Assembly (NCBI RefSeq): GCF_016820535.1
Contig: NZ_JADHDY010000012.1
Span: forward strand, 1-64,000
From: Sporosarcina beigongshangi
GTDB taxonomy: Bacteria; Actinomycetota; Actinomycetes; Actinomycetales; Micrococcaceae
DNA length: 64,000 bases
Direction: 5' to 3'
Both the position numbers and the translations under genes were made by a program. The notes below the pieces were generated by a model. It did not search any database. It saw only the letters and a list, made by a program, of their open reading frames with translations, and was not told the DNA's origin. Below, piece after piece: positions 7,859-16,406 of this stretch (its first letter is position 1; every line of letters begins with the position of its first letter).

Positions 7859-7915
7859 TTTACTTGAAGCTACAACTAAAGACTAGGCCTTTTTAGTTGA
7901 AGCGTCAAGTAAAAA
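7859..7915. promoter_or_regulatory. Paired palindromic operators for the MarR-type regulator
   Basis: Two related inverted repeats lie between the divergent genes. One spans 7859-7880 (TTTACTTG..., ...CAACTAAA). The second spans 7890-7915, with 11-bp arms TTTTTAGTTGA / TCAAGTAAAAA and one mismatch. Both share AAGC in the centre and the half-site ACTTGA/AGTTGA. Position and symmetry fit a winged-helix dimer controlling both the oxidoreductase and its own gene. Confidence 0.75.
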
Positions 7916-7973
7916 CATTGGGCAGGCCTCTTGGCTCTCCATTTCGCCGCGGGAAACGTGAAAAGATGGCGCC

Positions 7974-8468
7974 ATGACTGACATGGAACCGCGCTGGCTC
8001 AATGGGCAGGAGCGCGCCGCCTGGCTGGCCCTGCTCTCCGTCACCACCTTGCTCCCAGGGGCGATCGAGGCCCCGCTGCAGCAGGCGGCCAAACTGTCGC
8101 TCTTTGAGTACAACGTGCTGGCCATGCTTTCCGAGGCCGACGGTGAAGCCCTTCCCATGAGTGAGCTGGCCGCCCGCACCACCGCCTCGTTGTCGCGGTT
8201 GTCGCACGTGGTGAAAAAGCTCCAGGCGCGCGGCCTTGTGCAGCGTTCCGTCCATGCCGACGACGCTCGCGTCACCGAGGCGGCAATCACCGGCGGGGGG
8301 ATGGCGCTTATTCGCGAACTGGCGCCGGGGCACGTGGAAACCGTGCGGGAATTCGTCTTTGACCAGCTGGACGGTGAGGATGTTGCCGACCTTGCCCGGA
8401 TTGGGCGCAAGCTCGTGCGGGGCCTCGATGGGGCGCACTGGACACTGCGCCCGGCGGAGCGGTCCTGA
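7974..8468 (+). CDS. MarR family transcriptional regulator
   Basis: The 164-residue winged-helix protein has a recognition region LPMSELAARTTASLSRLSHV followed by VKKLQARGLVQRS and the wing DDARVTEAAIT. This is the standard MarR order of helix 3, helix 4 and beta-hairpin near residues 60-105, with flanking dimerisation helices. MarR proteins repress divergent genes until a small ligand or oxidant releases them. Two matching palindromes upstream at 7859-7915 support regulation of the adjacent NADP oxidoreductase and of itself. The ligand is not predictable. Confidence 0.88.
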   Translation: MTDMEPRWLNGQERAAWLALLSVTTLLPGAIEAPLQQAAKLSLFEYNVLAMLSEADGEALPMSELAARTTASLSRLSHVVKKLQARGLVQRSVHADDARVTEAAITGGGMALIRELAPGHVETVREFVFDQLDGEDVADLARIGRKLVRGLDGAHWTLRPAERS

Positions 8469-8654
8469 CAGCGGCCCTGACGGGACGCCGCCGGCTTTGG
8501 CGGGACGGGGTGCCCTGGGGGATTGGCGGCAATATCTTTTCGTGACGCTGCCCACATTTCGGTGCGGAAAACCCCGGAAATGAGCGGTCATTGCCGTCCG
8601 AAGCTTCAAATAGGGCAATAAAACTTTCCCTAATGGTGAATGAATCCTCTAGTG

Positions 8655-8673
8655 TTAGCTAAGGCTTGCCTAA
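8655..8673 (+). promoter_or_regulatory. IdeR/DtxR iron box
   Basis: The 19-bp sequence TTAGCTAAGGCTTGCCTAA closely matches the actinobacterial iron box consensus TTAGGTTAGGCTAACCTAA and lies 43 bp before the lipoprotein start. Fe2+-loaded IdeR/DtxR would repress the downstream siderophore uptake operon when iron is plentiful. No other good match was seen upstream of the later genes of the operon, which fits one transcript. The remainder of the gap 8469-8654 shows nothing else I can assign. Confidence 0.85.
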
Positions 8674-8715
8674 TCGTGGCTCGCCTTGTTGTTGGGGTCA
8701 TCGTTAGGAATTGAC

Positions 8716-9771
8716 ATGGAATTTTCGCGCCGCCAGGGTCTCAAGCTGGGCCTTTCAGTATCTCTCGCAGCCCTCGGGGTGGGCCTGGCGGGTTGCTCCA
8801 CGGGTGCGGTGGGCGGCACGGAAGCCAAGGACAACACGGCGGCGTCGGACACGTTCCCTGTCACGGTCAAGCACATCTACGGCGAGACCGTCATCAAGGC
8901 GGCGCCCCAGCGGGTGGCCACGGTCTCCTGGGTGAATGATGACATCGCCATCGCCCTCGGAGTCATCCCGGTGGGCATGCCCAAGAACGAATGGGGCGGC
9001 AACGAGCAGGGCTCCACCCCGTGGAAGGATGCCGCCCTTGAAAAGGCCGGCGCCGCGATCGGCAGCGACAAGGCTCCCGCCCAGTACTCGGAAGAGGACG
9101 GCGTGAATTTCACCGAGATCGCCAAGACCGCACCGGACCTCATCCTGGCCGCCTACTCGGGCCTGACCCAGGAGGACTACGACAAACTGTCCAAGATCGC
9201 CCCGGTCATCGCCTTCCCTGAAGCCCCCTACGGCACCCCCTGGCAGGATTCAACCACCATGATCGGCGCGGCCCTGGGGCGCTCGCAGGGCGCCAAGGAC
9301 CTCATCGCCGCCACGGAAAAGACCATCGCCGGGCAGGCCGCCAAATACCCGGCCATCAAGGGCAAGACCTTCATTTACGGAAACCTTGAGCCTGCCAAGA
9401 GCGACGGTGTCAACGTCTATCTGTCCGGCGACAACCGCCCCAAGTTCCTCACCAGCATCGGCATGGAGCTGGCGCCCGTTGTCGTTGAGGCCGAGAAGGG
9501 TGTCGAGGGCTTCTACATTCCCTGGGCTGCAGAGAAGGCCAACGAGCTCGACTCCCAGGTCTTCATCAGCTGGGTGCCCGACAACAAGACCAAGGAAGCC
9601 ATCACCCAGGATCCCCTGCTGGGCCAGATCCCCGCCGTCAAGTCCGGCGCCTTCGTGGCCGATTCCGACAACACCCTCACGCTTGCCATCTCCGCGTCGT
9701 CACCGCTGAGCCTGCCCTGGGCGCTTGACGCGTTCCTGCCCCAGCTCGCTGCCGCCGCCGAAAAGGCCTAA
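8716..9771 (+). CDS. Iron-siderophore ABC transporter substrate-binding lipoprotein
   Basis: I start at ATG 8716 rather than the in-frame TTG at 8686, because it gives a clean signal peptide: SRRQGLKLG (twin-arginine-like) with lipobox LAGC and lipidated Cys27. The mature protein is a class III (FhuD/FepB-like) binding protein, with KAAPQRVATVSWVNDDIAIALGV in the first lobe and ...TAPDLILAAYSGLTQEDYDKLSKIAPVIAF after it. It captures Fe3+-siderophore outside the membrane and hands it to the two permeases encoded next. The gene is under the IdeR box at 8655. Confidence 0.92.
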   Translation: MEFSRRQGLKLGLSVSLAALGVGLAGCSTGAVGGTEAKDNTAASDTFPVTVKHIYGETVIKAAPQRVATVSWVNDDIAIALGVIPVGMPKNEWGGNEQGSTPWKDAALEKAGAAIGSDKAPAQYSEEDGVNFTEIAKTAPDLILAAYSGLTQEDYDKLSKIAPVIAFPEAPYGTPWQDSTTMIGAALGRSQGAKDLIAATEKTIAGQAAKYPAIKGKTFIYGNLEPAKSDGVNVYLSGDNRPKFLTSIGMELAPVVVEAEKGVEGFYIPWAAEKANELDSQVFISWVPDNKTKEAITQDPLLGQIPAVKSGAFVADSDNTLTLAISASSPLSLPWALDAFLPQLAAAAEKA

Positions 9772-9781
9772 GGGCGGGCCC

Positions 9782-10891
9782 ATGAGCAGTGCAGCACCAG
9801 TGGTGGCGGGAGGAGCGGCGGCGGCACGGCTGTCGGCCGTGGACGGCGCGACGCCGGACGCCGCCTTCCAGCCGTCCGCAGCAGCGAAGGGCTTCAGCAC
9901 CCGCCGCCGCCTGGTCTGGCTTGCGGTCCTGGGGGCCGTCCTGCTGCTCGTTTCGCTGGCATCGCTGGCCATCGGTGCCCGAAGCATGGCCCCCGCCACT
10001 GTGCTGGATGCGTTGTTCCATTTTGACCCCGCCAACGGCGACCACGCCGTGGTGTACTCCCGCATTGTGCGCACCGTGGCCGGGCTCGTGGTGGGGCTGT
10101 CGCTGGGCCTTGCCGGCACGTCCATGCAAGGCGTGGCCCGCAACCCGCTGGCTGACCCTGGCATCCTCGGTATCAACGCTGGCGCCTCGCTTGCCGTGGT
10201 GGGCGGCATCTTCTTCTTCGGCGCAGCGGGGGTGTCCAGCTATCTGTGGTTCGCCTTCGCCGGAAGCGCGGTGGCCGCCGTCGTGGTCTATCTCGTGGCA
10301 AGCCTGGGACGCAGCGGAGCAACTCCGGTCAAGCTCGCCCTGGCCGGTGCAGCCATCGCGGCCGGCATGGGCTCGCTCATGAGCGCCATGCTGGTCACGA
10401 GCCAGGATTCGCTGGAGCTGTTCCGTCGCTGGCAGGTGGGCGCGCTTGCCGGAAAGTCCTGGGACTCCATCATGGCCGTGCTTCCCTTCGTTGCCGTGGG
10501 CGCCGTGGTCCTGCTGTGCACCGGGCGCCTATTGAACACCCTCGCACTGGGGGACGACATGGCCCGCGGCCTGGGCCAGCGCCCGGGCACGGGCCGCGCC
10601 GTCTCCGCCGTGGGCATTGTGCTGCTGTGCGGTTCCGCCACGGCGCTCGCCGGCCCCATCGGCTTCATCGGCCTCATCGTTCCGCACCTGCTGCGCGGCC
10701 TCGTCGGCCCCGACTACCGCTGGCTGCTGCCGCTGTCCCTTCTGGCCGCACCGGCGGTGCTGTTGCTGGCCGACGTCGTGGGCCGCATCATCCTGCTCCC
10801 CAGCGAGGTGCCCGCCGGCATCCTCGCCGCACTCATGGGCGCCCCCGTCTTCATCGCCGTGGTGCGCCGCGGGAAGCAGGCCGAACTGTGA
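9782..10891 (+). CDS. FecCD-family iron-siderophore ABC permease (first subunit)
   Basis: The start at ATG 9782, 10 bp after the lipoprotein stop, gives 369 residues. The first 45 are variable and cytoplasmic, followed by about ten hydrophobic segments. The family core GTSMQGVARNPLADPGILGINAGASL, split over residues of about 120-145, and GPIGFIGLIVPHL near 305 are visible; the latter is the EAA-like loop that contacts the ATPase. It pairs with the next permease to form the membrane channel. Its stop TGA overlaps the GTG start of the next gene, so the two are translationally coupled. Confidence 0.92.
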   Translation: MSSAAPVVAGGAAAARLSAVDGATPDAAFQPSAAAKGFSTRRRLVWLAVLGAVLLLVSLASLAIGARSMAPATVLDALFHFDPANGDHAVVYSRIVRTVAGLVVGLSLGLAGTSMQGVARNPLADPGILGINAGASLAVVGGIFFFGAAGVSSYLWFAFAGSAVAAVVVYLVASLGRSGATPVKLALAGAAIAAGMGSLMSAMLVTSQDSLELFRRWQVGALAGKSWDSIMAVLPFVAVGAVVLLCTGRLLNTLALGDDMARGLGQRPGTGRAVSAVGIVLLCGSATALAGPIGFIGLIVPHLLRGLVGPDYRWLLPLSLLAAPAVLLLADVVGRIILLPSEVPAGILAALMGAPVFIAVVRRGKQAEL

Positions 10892-11997
10892 GCCTTATGG
10901 AGAAAGACACCCTGCCAGCCGCCGCAGGCAGCCCCGCAGGGCCGGGTGCCGCAGCCGGCCGGCCGGCCCTGCCCAAGGTCGACGGCGCATGGCTGCGGCA
11001 GGCGCGGAAGGCGCCGCACCGCCGTCGTGCGTGGATCACAGGCGGCATGTCCGTCCTGGTGTTTGGGCTGCTGGCCGTGAACGTCCTGTTGGGCAGCTTC
11101 ACCGTCACCATCCCCGATTTTTTGGCCATGCTGGGCGGGGAGAACATTCCCGGGGCGAGCTTCATTGTCATGGAGAACAAGCTGCCGCAGGCGCTGCTGG
11201 GGCTGTTGGCCGGGGCGTCGTTTGGCATGGCCGGTACCGTGTTCCAGACCATGCTGCGCAACCCGCTGGCCAGCCCCGACATCATCGGCATCAGCTACGG
11301 GGCCAGCGCCGCCGCCGTCACGGCCGTGGTGCTGTTCGGGATTCGCGGGGCCGGTGTTTCCGTGGCGGCCATTGTTGGTGCGCTGCTCGTGGCACTTCTG
11401 ATCTCCCTTCTGGCGCGCGGCCGGGGAGGCACCGGCCTGATCCTGGTGGGGATTGGCGCGGCGGCATTCATGCAGGCCGTGGTTACATTCCTGATGTCGC
11501 GCGCGGACATCAGCAACGCGCAGGAGCTGATGGTGTGGCTGACAGGTTCCCTGAACTCGGCCAACTGGGAGCGCGTTGCCGTCCTGGCCGTGGCGCTGCT
11601 GGTGCTGGTGCCGCTGGTGGCCGTTGGTGGCCGGGAGCTGCGGGGCCTCTCGCTGGGTGACGACACCGCCGCCGGCCTCGGCTTCAATGTGCCGCGTGCC
11701 CGCCTGTTGCTCATTGTCCTCGGCGTGTTGCTGGCCGCGTTCCCCACAGCTGCCGCCGGCCCCATTGCCTTCGTGGCGTTCCTGTCCGGACCGATCGCCA
11801 AGCGGCTCAACGGAGGAGCGGCCAGCCTGCCGCTCTCCGGGCTGGTCGGGGCAGCCATCGTGCTCGCCGCCCACTTTGTCGCCGTCAATGCCGTTCCCGG
11901 AACCTCGCTGCCGGTGGGCGTTGTCACCGGTGCGCTCGGTGCGCCGTTCCTGCTGTGGCTGCTCATCTCATCCAACCGTGCCAACCAAGGAGGCTGA
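10888..11997 (+). CDS. FecCD-family iron-siderophore ABC permease (second subunit)
   Basis: GTG 10888 overlaps the stop of the preceding permease; ATG 10897 is an alternative start. From GTG the protein has 369 residues, the same length as its partner. The FecCD hallmark is GTVFQTMLRNPLASPDIIG near 113-131, and the ATPase-coupling region is AAGPIAFVAFLSGPIAKRL near 290-308. About ten membrane segments are visible. It forms a heterodimeric channel with the upstream gene product. Confidence 0.92.
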   Translation: MSLMEKDTLPAAAGSPAGPGAAAGRPALPKVDGAWLRQARKAPHRRRAWITGGMSVLVFGLLAVNVLLGSFTVTIPDFLAMLGGENIPGASFIVMENKLPQALLGLLAGASFGMAGTVFQTMLRNPLASPDIIGISYGASAAAVTAVVLFGIRGAGVSVAAIVGALLVALLISLLARGRGGTGLILVGIGAAAFMQAVVTFLMSRADISNAQELMVWLTGSLNSANWERVAVLAVALLVLVPLVAVGGRELRGLSLGDDTAAGLGFNVPRARLLLIVLGVLLAAFPTAAAGPIAFVAFLSGPIAKRLNGGAASLPLSGLVGAAIVLAAHFVAVNAVPGTSLPVGVVTGALGAPFLLWLLISSNRANQGG

Positions 11998-11998
11998 C

Positions 11999-12928
11999 GT
12001 GGCCTTTGCCGCATCGACCCGTCCCGCTGCCGGGCCTGTACAGCAGGACCGCTCCGGGCAGAATCCAGCCGCAACCCTGTCCGCCAGCGGTCTGTCCCTG
12101 GGGTATGGGGACCGGGCCATTGTTGAGGGACTGGATGTGGAACTGCCCGCAGGGAAGGTGACCATCATCGTGGGAGCCAACGCCTGCGGAAAGTCCACCC
12201 TGCTGAGAGGGCTGGCCAGGCTGCTCAAGCCGGGCTCCGGCGTCGTGCATCTCAAGGGGGAGGACATCCACAAGGTGCCCACCCGCACCTTGGCCCGCCA
12301 GTTGGGCATCCTGCCGCAGACGCCCACGGCGCCCGACGGCATCAGCGTTGCGGACCTGGTGGGGCGCGGCCGGAGCCCGCACCAGGGCTGGTTCAGGCAG
12401 TGGACGCCCGCCGACGACGATGCCGTGGCGGCCGCGCTCAACGTCACCGGCACGGCGGAGCTGGCCGGGCGCAGCATCGACGAACTGTCCGGCGGGCAGC
12501 GGCAGCGGGTGTGGATTGCCATGGCGCTGGCACAGGAAACCGATGTGCTGCTGCTGGACGAGCCCACCACGTACCTTGACCTGGCGCACCAGGTGGAGGT
12601 ACTGGATGTGGTCTCGGAGCTCAACGCGCGGCGGGGGATCACAGTGGCGATTGTGCTGCACGACCTCAACTTGGCGGCACGCTACGCAGACCACTTGATC
12701 GCCATGAAGGCGGGGTCGATCGTGGCGCAGGGCGTGCCGTCGGAAGTGCTCACGGCGGGACTGGTGCAGGAAGTGTTTGGGCTGGAGTCGGTGGTGGTGG
12801 CGGACCCCGTGGTGGGCACGCCCCTGGTGGTGCCCATTGGGCGGCGGGCTGCCCTGCTGGCGGATGCCGCCGCGCAAAGGCTCTCGGAAGTGGAAGTGGT
12901 TGGCGCTGTGGAAGGAGTACGGGAATGA
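11999..12928 (+). CDS. Iron-siderophore ABC transporter ATP-binding protein (FepC-like)
   Basis: GTG 11999 follows the permease stop by one base and has AAGGAGG eight bases upstream, which decides the start. The 309-residue ATPase has Walker A GANACGKST, Q-loop ILPQTPTAP, signature LSGGQRQR, Walker B VLLLDEPTTYLD and switch His in VLHDLNLAARYADH. The TTYLDLAHQ form is typical of siderophore and B12 importers. It powers the two FecCD permeases. Its 3' end overlaps the next ORF by 4 bp (ATGA). Confidence 0.93.
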   Translation: MAFAASTRPAAGPVQQDRSGQNPAATLSASGLSLGYGDRAIVEGLDVELPAGKVTIIVGANACGKSTLLRGLARLLKPGSGVVHLKGEDIHKVPTRTLARQLGILPQTPTAPDGISVADLVGRGRSPHQGWFRQWTPADDDAVAAALNVTGTAELAGRSIDELSGGQRQRVWIAMALAQETDVLLLDEPTTYLDLAHQVEVLDVVSELNARRGITVAIVLHDLNLAARYADHLIAMKAGSIVAQGVPSEVLTAGLVQEVFGLESVVVADPVVGTPLVVPIGRRAALLADAAAQRLSEVEVVGAVEGVRE

Positions 12929-13929
12929 GCAATGCAGTGGTGGAAAATGGTGTGGCCGAGGCGATGGGTGCCGAGGCGATCGGCGAGACCGCGGATCCCA
13001 TCAAGCCCATGCGCGCCTTCAAGCTGCGGGTCAGCGCCGTGGCGCAACTGACGCCGCATTTCCGCAGGATCACCTTCCAAGGCGAGGACCTGGCACTGTT
13101 CGGGTCCAATGCGGACGGGCTGACACTGGACCTGCGCATCAAGGTCATGATTCCGTCGCCCGGGCATGCACTGCCCGAGCTGAGCAACATCAACGGTTCC
13201 CTGCAGGACGACTGGTACCAGGGCTGGCTCGCTGTGGACGAAAACCAACGCGGGGTCATGCGCACCTACACGGTCCGGGCCCTGCGCCCGGCCGTCCCCG
13301 GCTGCCCCGCGGAGCTGGACATCGACTTTGTGCTGCACCCTGACGGTGGTTCCGGCCCAGCCGCCGAATGGGCTGCTGCGGCCCGGCCGGGCGACCCGCT
13401 CATGCTGGTGGGCCCCTGCGCCCGGTGGGGAGACTGCCTGGGCATCGAGTATGCCCCGGGCCAGGCCGAACGGGTGCTGCTGGTTGGCGACGAAACGGCG
13501 GTCCCCGCCATCGCCGCCATCCTGGAAACGCTGCCGCCCCATGTGGGCGGCCATGCCGTGCTGGAGGTGCCGTCCGCGGAGGACTTCCTGGACCTTTCCG
13601 TGCCGCCCAACGTGGAGGTCCATTGGGTGGCGCGCGGCAGCCGGCCGCACGGGGACGGGCTCGACGGCAAGGTCCGGACGCTCGTGGCGCCCGCCGCATG
13701 CGACCGCGGCGAGGAACCCGAAGACGTGGACATCGACGCCGCCATCCTGTGGGAAACACCTGCCGCCGGAACGAGTGTGGGCGCAGGCCATGGCCTGTAC
13801 GCATGGATCGCGGGCGAGGCGGCGACCATCCGCGAGCTGCGCCGCTACCTGGTGCGCGACGTCGGCATGGACCGCAACGCGGTCGCCTTCATGGGGTACT
13901 GGCGCAAGGGCAAGGCGCTGCCTGCCTAG
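12925..13929 (+). CDS. Siderophore-interacting protein (FAD-dependent ferric-siderophore reductase)
   Basis: This 334-residue protein has the SIP/ViuB fold. An N-terminal FAD-binding barrel carries HFRRITFQGEDL near 48-59 and the FAD motif RTYTVRAL near 113-120, followed by LVGDETAVPAIAAIL near 189-203 for NAD(P)H binding, and the terminal RYLVRDVGMDRNAVAFMGYWRKG segment. The enzyme reduces Fe3+ in imported siderophore complexes so that iron is released in the cytoplasm. It is the last gene of the IdeR-controlled operon and overlaps the ATPase gene by 4 bp. Confidence 0.93.
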   Translation: MSNAVVENGVAEAMGAEAIGETADPIKPMRAFKLRVSAVAQLTPHFRRITFQGEDLALFGSNADGLTLDLRIKVMIPSPGHALPELSNINGSLQDDWYQGWLAVDENQRGVMRTYTVRALRPAVPGCPAELDIDFVLHPDGGSGPAAEWAAAARPGDPLMLVGPCARWGDCLGIEYAPGQAERVLLVGDETAVPAIAAILETLPPHVGGHAVLEVPSAEDFLDLSVPPNVEVHWVARGSRPHGDGLDGKVRTLVAPAACDRGEEPEDVDIDAAILWETPAAGTSVGAGHGLYAWIAGEAATIRELRRYLVRDVGMDRNAVAFMGYWRKGKALPA

Positions 13930-14014
13930 CGCCTTGCCGCAGCTGCTGACAGGGGGCCCGAAGCGGAGCATAATTTCATGTATCCGATCCAACCCCGACT
14001 TCAGGAGTGCCACC

Positions 14015-14434
14015 ATGACCGCACGTCTCAACCCCTACCTGAACTTCCGCGACGGAGCCCGCGGCGCCATGGAGTTCTACCACTCCGTCTTCGGCGGCAC
14101 GCTTGACTTGAGCACCTACGGCGAATCGGGGGTTTTCAACGAACCCGCCGAGGCTGACAAGATCATGCACGGCCAGCTGACAGGCGAGAACGGCGTTGTC
14201 CTCATGTGCGCCGATGTCCCCAACCACATGGAATTCACGGCACCGTCCAACATCTCCCTCTCCGGCGACGACGAAGCCTTGCTGCGCGGCTGGTGGGACA
14301 AGCTCTCCGACGGCGCCACCATCGGCGAACCGCTCACCCAGGCCCCCTGGGGCGACACCTTCGGCATGCTGACCGACAAGTTCGGCGTGCCGTGGATGGT
14401 CAACATCGCCGGCACGCCCGGCGGGCAGGCGTGA
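14015..14434 (+). CDS. VOC/PhnB-like (glyoxalase-superfamily) protein
   Basis: ATG 14015 has CAGGAG 10 bases upstream, which favours it over earlier in-frame starts. The 139-residue product begins with LNPYLNFRDGARGAMEFYHSVFGG and ends with GDTFGMLTDKFGVPWMVNI, the PhnB/DUF1338-like pattern of the vicinal-oxygen-chelate fold. These small dimers are often metal-free or of unknown function. Its stop overlaps the GTG start of the amidohydrolase gene, so the two are coupled. Confidence 0.86.
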   Translation: MTARLNPYLNFRDGARGAMEFYHSVFGGTLDLSTYGESGVFNEPAEADKIMHGQLTGENGVVLMCADVPNHMEFTAPSNISLSGDDEALLRGWWDKLSDGATIGEPLTQAPWGDTFGMLTDKFGVPWMVNIAGTPGGQA

Positions 14435-15630
14435 GCCCAGCGTCCGTGCTGACCATCACGAACGCTCTCATCTTTGACGGCACCTCACCCGAGCTGGTGC
14501 AGGGTTCAATTCTGATGCGCGACGGCGCCATCGCGGCGGTTGGTGAGGTGGCCGTGGACGGGGAGGTGCTCGATGCGTCCGGCAAGGTGGTGATGCCGGG
14601 ACTCATCGATGCGCACTTCCATGCCTACGCCGTCGGACTGGGCGGCATGGAAGTGGAGCGCGGACCGCTGAGCTACGCAGCACTCGCCGGATCCCTGCGC
14701 CTGGGCAAAGCGCTGCGGCGCGGCTTCACCACGGTGCGGGATGTGGCCGGCGGCGACATCGGGCTGGCGAAGGCCGCGAGGGAGGGCCTGTTTGCCTCGC
14801 CGCGCTACCTGTTCACCGGCCCGGCGCTGAGTCAGACCGGCGGCCACGGCGATCCGAGGGCTGAGGACCTGGACCTGTGCTTCAGCCACGGCCATATGTG
14901 CGACGTAGTGGACGGTGTGGACGAGTTGCGCAAGGCTGTCCGCAACCGCTTCCGCACCGGTGCGCACGCCATCAAGATCATGACCTCCGGCGGGGTGGTC
15001 TCCCTGACCGACCCCATCCGCGTGCCGCAGTACTCCGCCGAAGAGGTCCGGGCTGTCACGGAGGAGGCGGCGCGGCGCAACAGCTACGTGGCCGCGCACG
15101 CCTACTCCCCGGAGGCCATCCGGCACTCGGTGGAAAACGGCGTGCGGAGCATTGAGCACGGCAACCTCCTGGATGCTGAAACCGCCGCGCTGATGGCCGA
15201 ACGCGGCAGCTACCTGGTGCCCACCCTGGCTGCCTACCATGCCATGGACCGCTTCGGCCGCGAGCTGGGGCTCCACCCCATCTCGCAGCAGAAGAACGCG
15301 GAGGTGCTGGCGGCCGGCAGGACCGCGATCCAGCTGGCGCTCGCCGCCGGGGTCAAAGTCGGCTTCGGCTCGGACCTCATGGGCGCGCTGGAGACCGAGC
15401 AGCTGGCCGGTGTCCGGCTGCAGGTCGAGGCCGTTGGTGTGCTGGAGACGCTGCGGGCCATGACTTCGGTGAACGCGGAGCTGCTGCGGGATCCGCTCAT
15501 TGGGCGGATCGGAGTGGGGGCCCATGCCGATGTGCTTGTCCTGGACGGCAACCCCTTCGAGGATGCCTCGGTGCTGTGGGACGAATCGCGCCCGCGGACA
15601 GTGATCCAGGCGGGCCGCATCGTCGGCTGA
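14431..15630 (+). CDS. Amidohydrolase family protein (imidazolonepropionase/prolidase-like)
   Basis: GTG 14431 overlaps the upstream stop; a second GTG at 14446 is possible. The 399-residue protein has the metal-dependent amidohydrolase order: N-terminal strand domain, DAHFHAYAV (first His pair) near 64, KIMTSGGV with the bridging lysine near 180, AHAYSPEAI near 222, SIEHGN near 240, the catalytic Asp in FGSDLMG near 314, and C-terminal GVGAHADVLVLDGNPFED. The second metal His of the usual HxH is present as HFH. The close relatives act on cyclic amides or Xaa-Pro dipeptides; the substrate here is not known. Confidence 0.87.
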   Translation: MSPASVLTITNALIFDGTSPELVQGSILMRDGAIAAVGEVAVDGEVLDASGKVVMPGLIDAHFHAYAVGLGGMEVERGPLSYAALAGSLRLGKALRRGFTTVRDVAGGDIGLAKAAREGLFASPRYLFTGPALSQTGGHGDPRAEDLDLCFSHGHMCDVVDGVDELRKAVRNRFRTGAHAIKIMTSGGVVSLTDPIRVPQYSAEEVRAVTEEAARRNSYVAAHAYSPEAIRHSVENGVRSIEHGNLLDAETAALMAERGSYLVPTLAAYHAMDRFGRELGLHPISQQKNAEVLAAGRTAIQLALAAGVKVGFGSDLMGALETEQLAGVRLQVEAVGVLETLRAMTSVNAELLRDPLIGRIGVGAHADVLVLDGNPFEDASVLWDESRPRTVIQAGRIVG

Positions 15631-15722
15631 GCCGGCCGGCCTGCACCTGCCGGCAAAAAGGCTGCCGCTTCCCCCTGATGTGCCACGCCGATCGGGCTAA
15701 TTGTGTGCCTGGCCCGTGCCGG

Positions 15723-15802
15723 AACTTATGCGCAGGACTCATGTTGGGTTGTGCGCATAAACGCTTATGCGCAGAACTCGGCACGGGTTTCGCGCATAAG
15801 TT
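15723..15802. repeat. Cluster of alternating TTATGCGCA inverted repeats
   Basis: In 80 bp the 9-mer TTATGCGCA occurs twice forward (15726-15734, 15765-15773), with TGCGCATAA at 15752-15760 and CGCGCATAAGTT at 15791-15802. The outermost pair extends to AACTTATGCGC / GCGCATAAGTT. The units are separated by related spacers (GGACTC, GAACTC). It lies between the amidohydrolase stop and the convergent MarR gene stop, so it could fold as a double hairpin in either transcript. The rest of 15631-15857 has no gene. Confidence 0.75.
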
Positions 15803-15857
15803 CAGGGGCCCGGGCGCATTTTTGGTGCACGGCTGAACAGGTGCCCGGGGCGCCGGA

Positions 15858-16388
15858 TTAGTCGCGGAGCTGGGCCAGGATCCTGGCCAATTCAGCACGG
15901 TCCTCCGCGTTGAGGCGGGAAAAGTACTCAGTTGACTTGCCGCGGCGCTCGGCCTGGACGTCCGCGAAGAGCTTTTGCCCTGTGTCGGTGGCTACGATCA
16001 GGGTTGCCCGCCGGTCCGTGGGGTCCGGTTCGCGCTGCACCAGACCCTTGGCCTCCAGCTGGTCCACCACCTCGGTGGCTGACCGCGGCGCAATGCGCAG
16101 CCGCTCGGCCAGGTCCTTCAGCCGCACGTCGCCGGGGGCGTCGCAGCCACCCGTGCCGGGCGAGGTGGCAGCGGCAGCAACACCCGGATCGGCTGTGCCG
16201 GAAGCATCGGGCCCGGAAACGGCCTTGCCGCCAGGGCCCCGCCGGCCGCGCATCAGCGTCATGAGCGCCCGCCACTGATGCGGGGTCAGCTCCCACGGCG
16301 CCAGCTGCTCGGCCCAGGTGCGGCGCAGCCCCCGGAAGGCCGAGTGGAAGAGGTCGCCGAGGTCGGGGGAATCGTCTGGGGAAGCCAT
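15858..16388 (-). CDS. MarR family transcriptional regulator of the divergent ABC exporter
   Basis: Start at 16388 (MASPDDSPDLGDLFHSAFRG) gives 176 residues; a longer frame upstream would cross the divergent promoter. The winged helix is visible: LTPHQWRALMTL, then VRLKDLAERLRIAPRSATEV, VDQLEAKGLVQREPDPTDRR and the wing ATLIVA. There is an odd insertion of about 40 residues (roughly 68-105), rich in Gly, Ala and Pro, between the second and third helices. A 21-bp palindrome sits between it and the exporter gene. Confidence 0.88.
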   Translation of the reverse strand: MASPDDSPDLGDLFHSAFRGLRRTWAEQLAPWELTPHQWRALMTLMRGRRGPGGKAVSGPDASGTADPGVAAAATSPGTGGCDAPGDVRLKDLAERLRIAPRSATEVVDQLEAKGLVQREPDPTDRRATLIVATDTGQKLFADVQAERRGKSTEYFSRLNAEDRAELARILAQLRD

Positions 16389-16406
16389 GCCACCAGCATA
16401 CCCATA

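Noticed and set aside
10714-11874. Minus-strand frame of 386 codons in the iron operon
   Set aside because: It is antisense to the two FecCD permeases, with composition typical of a shadow (GlnHisGluGly-rich) and no ribosome site.
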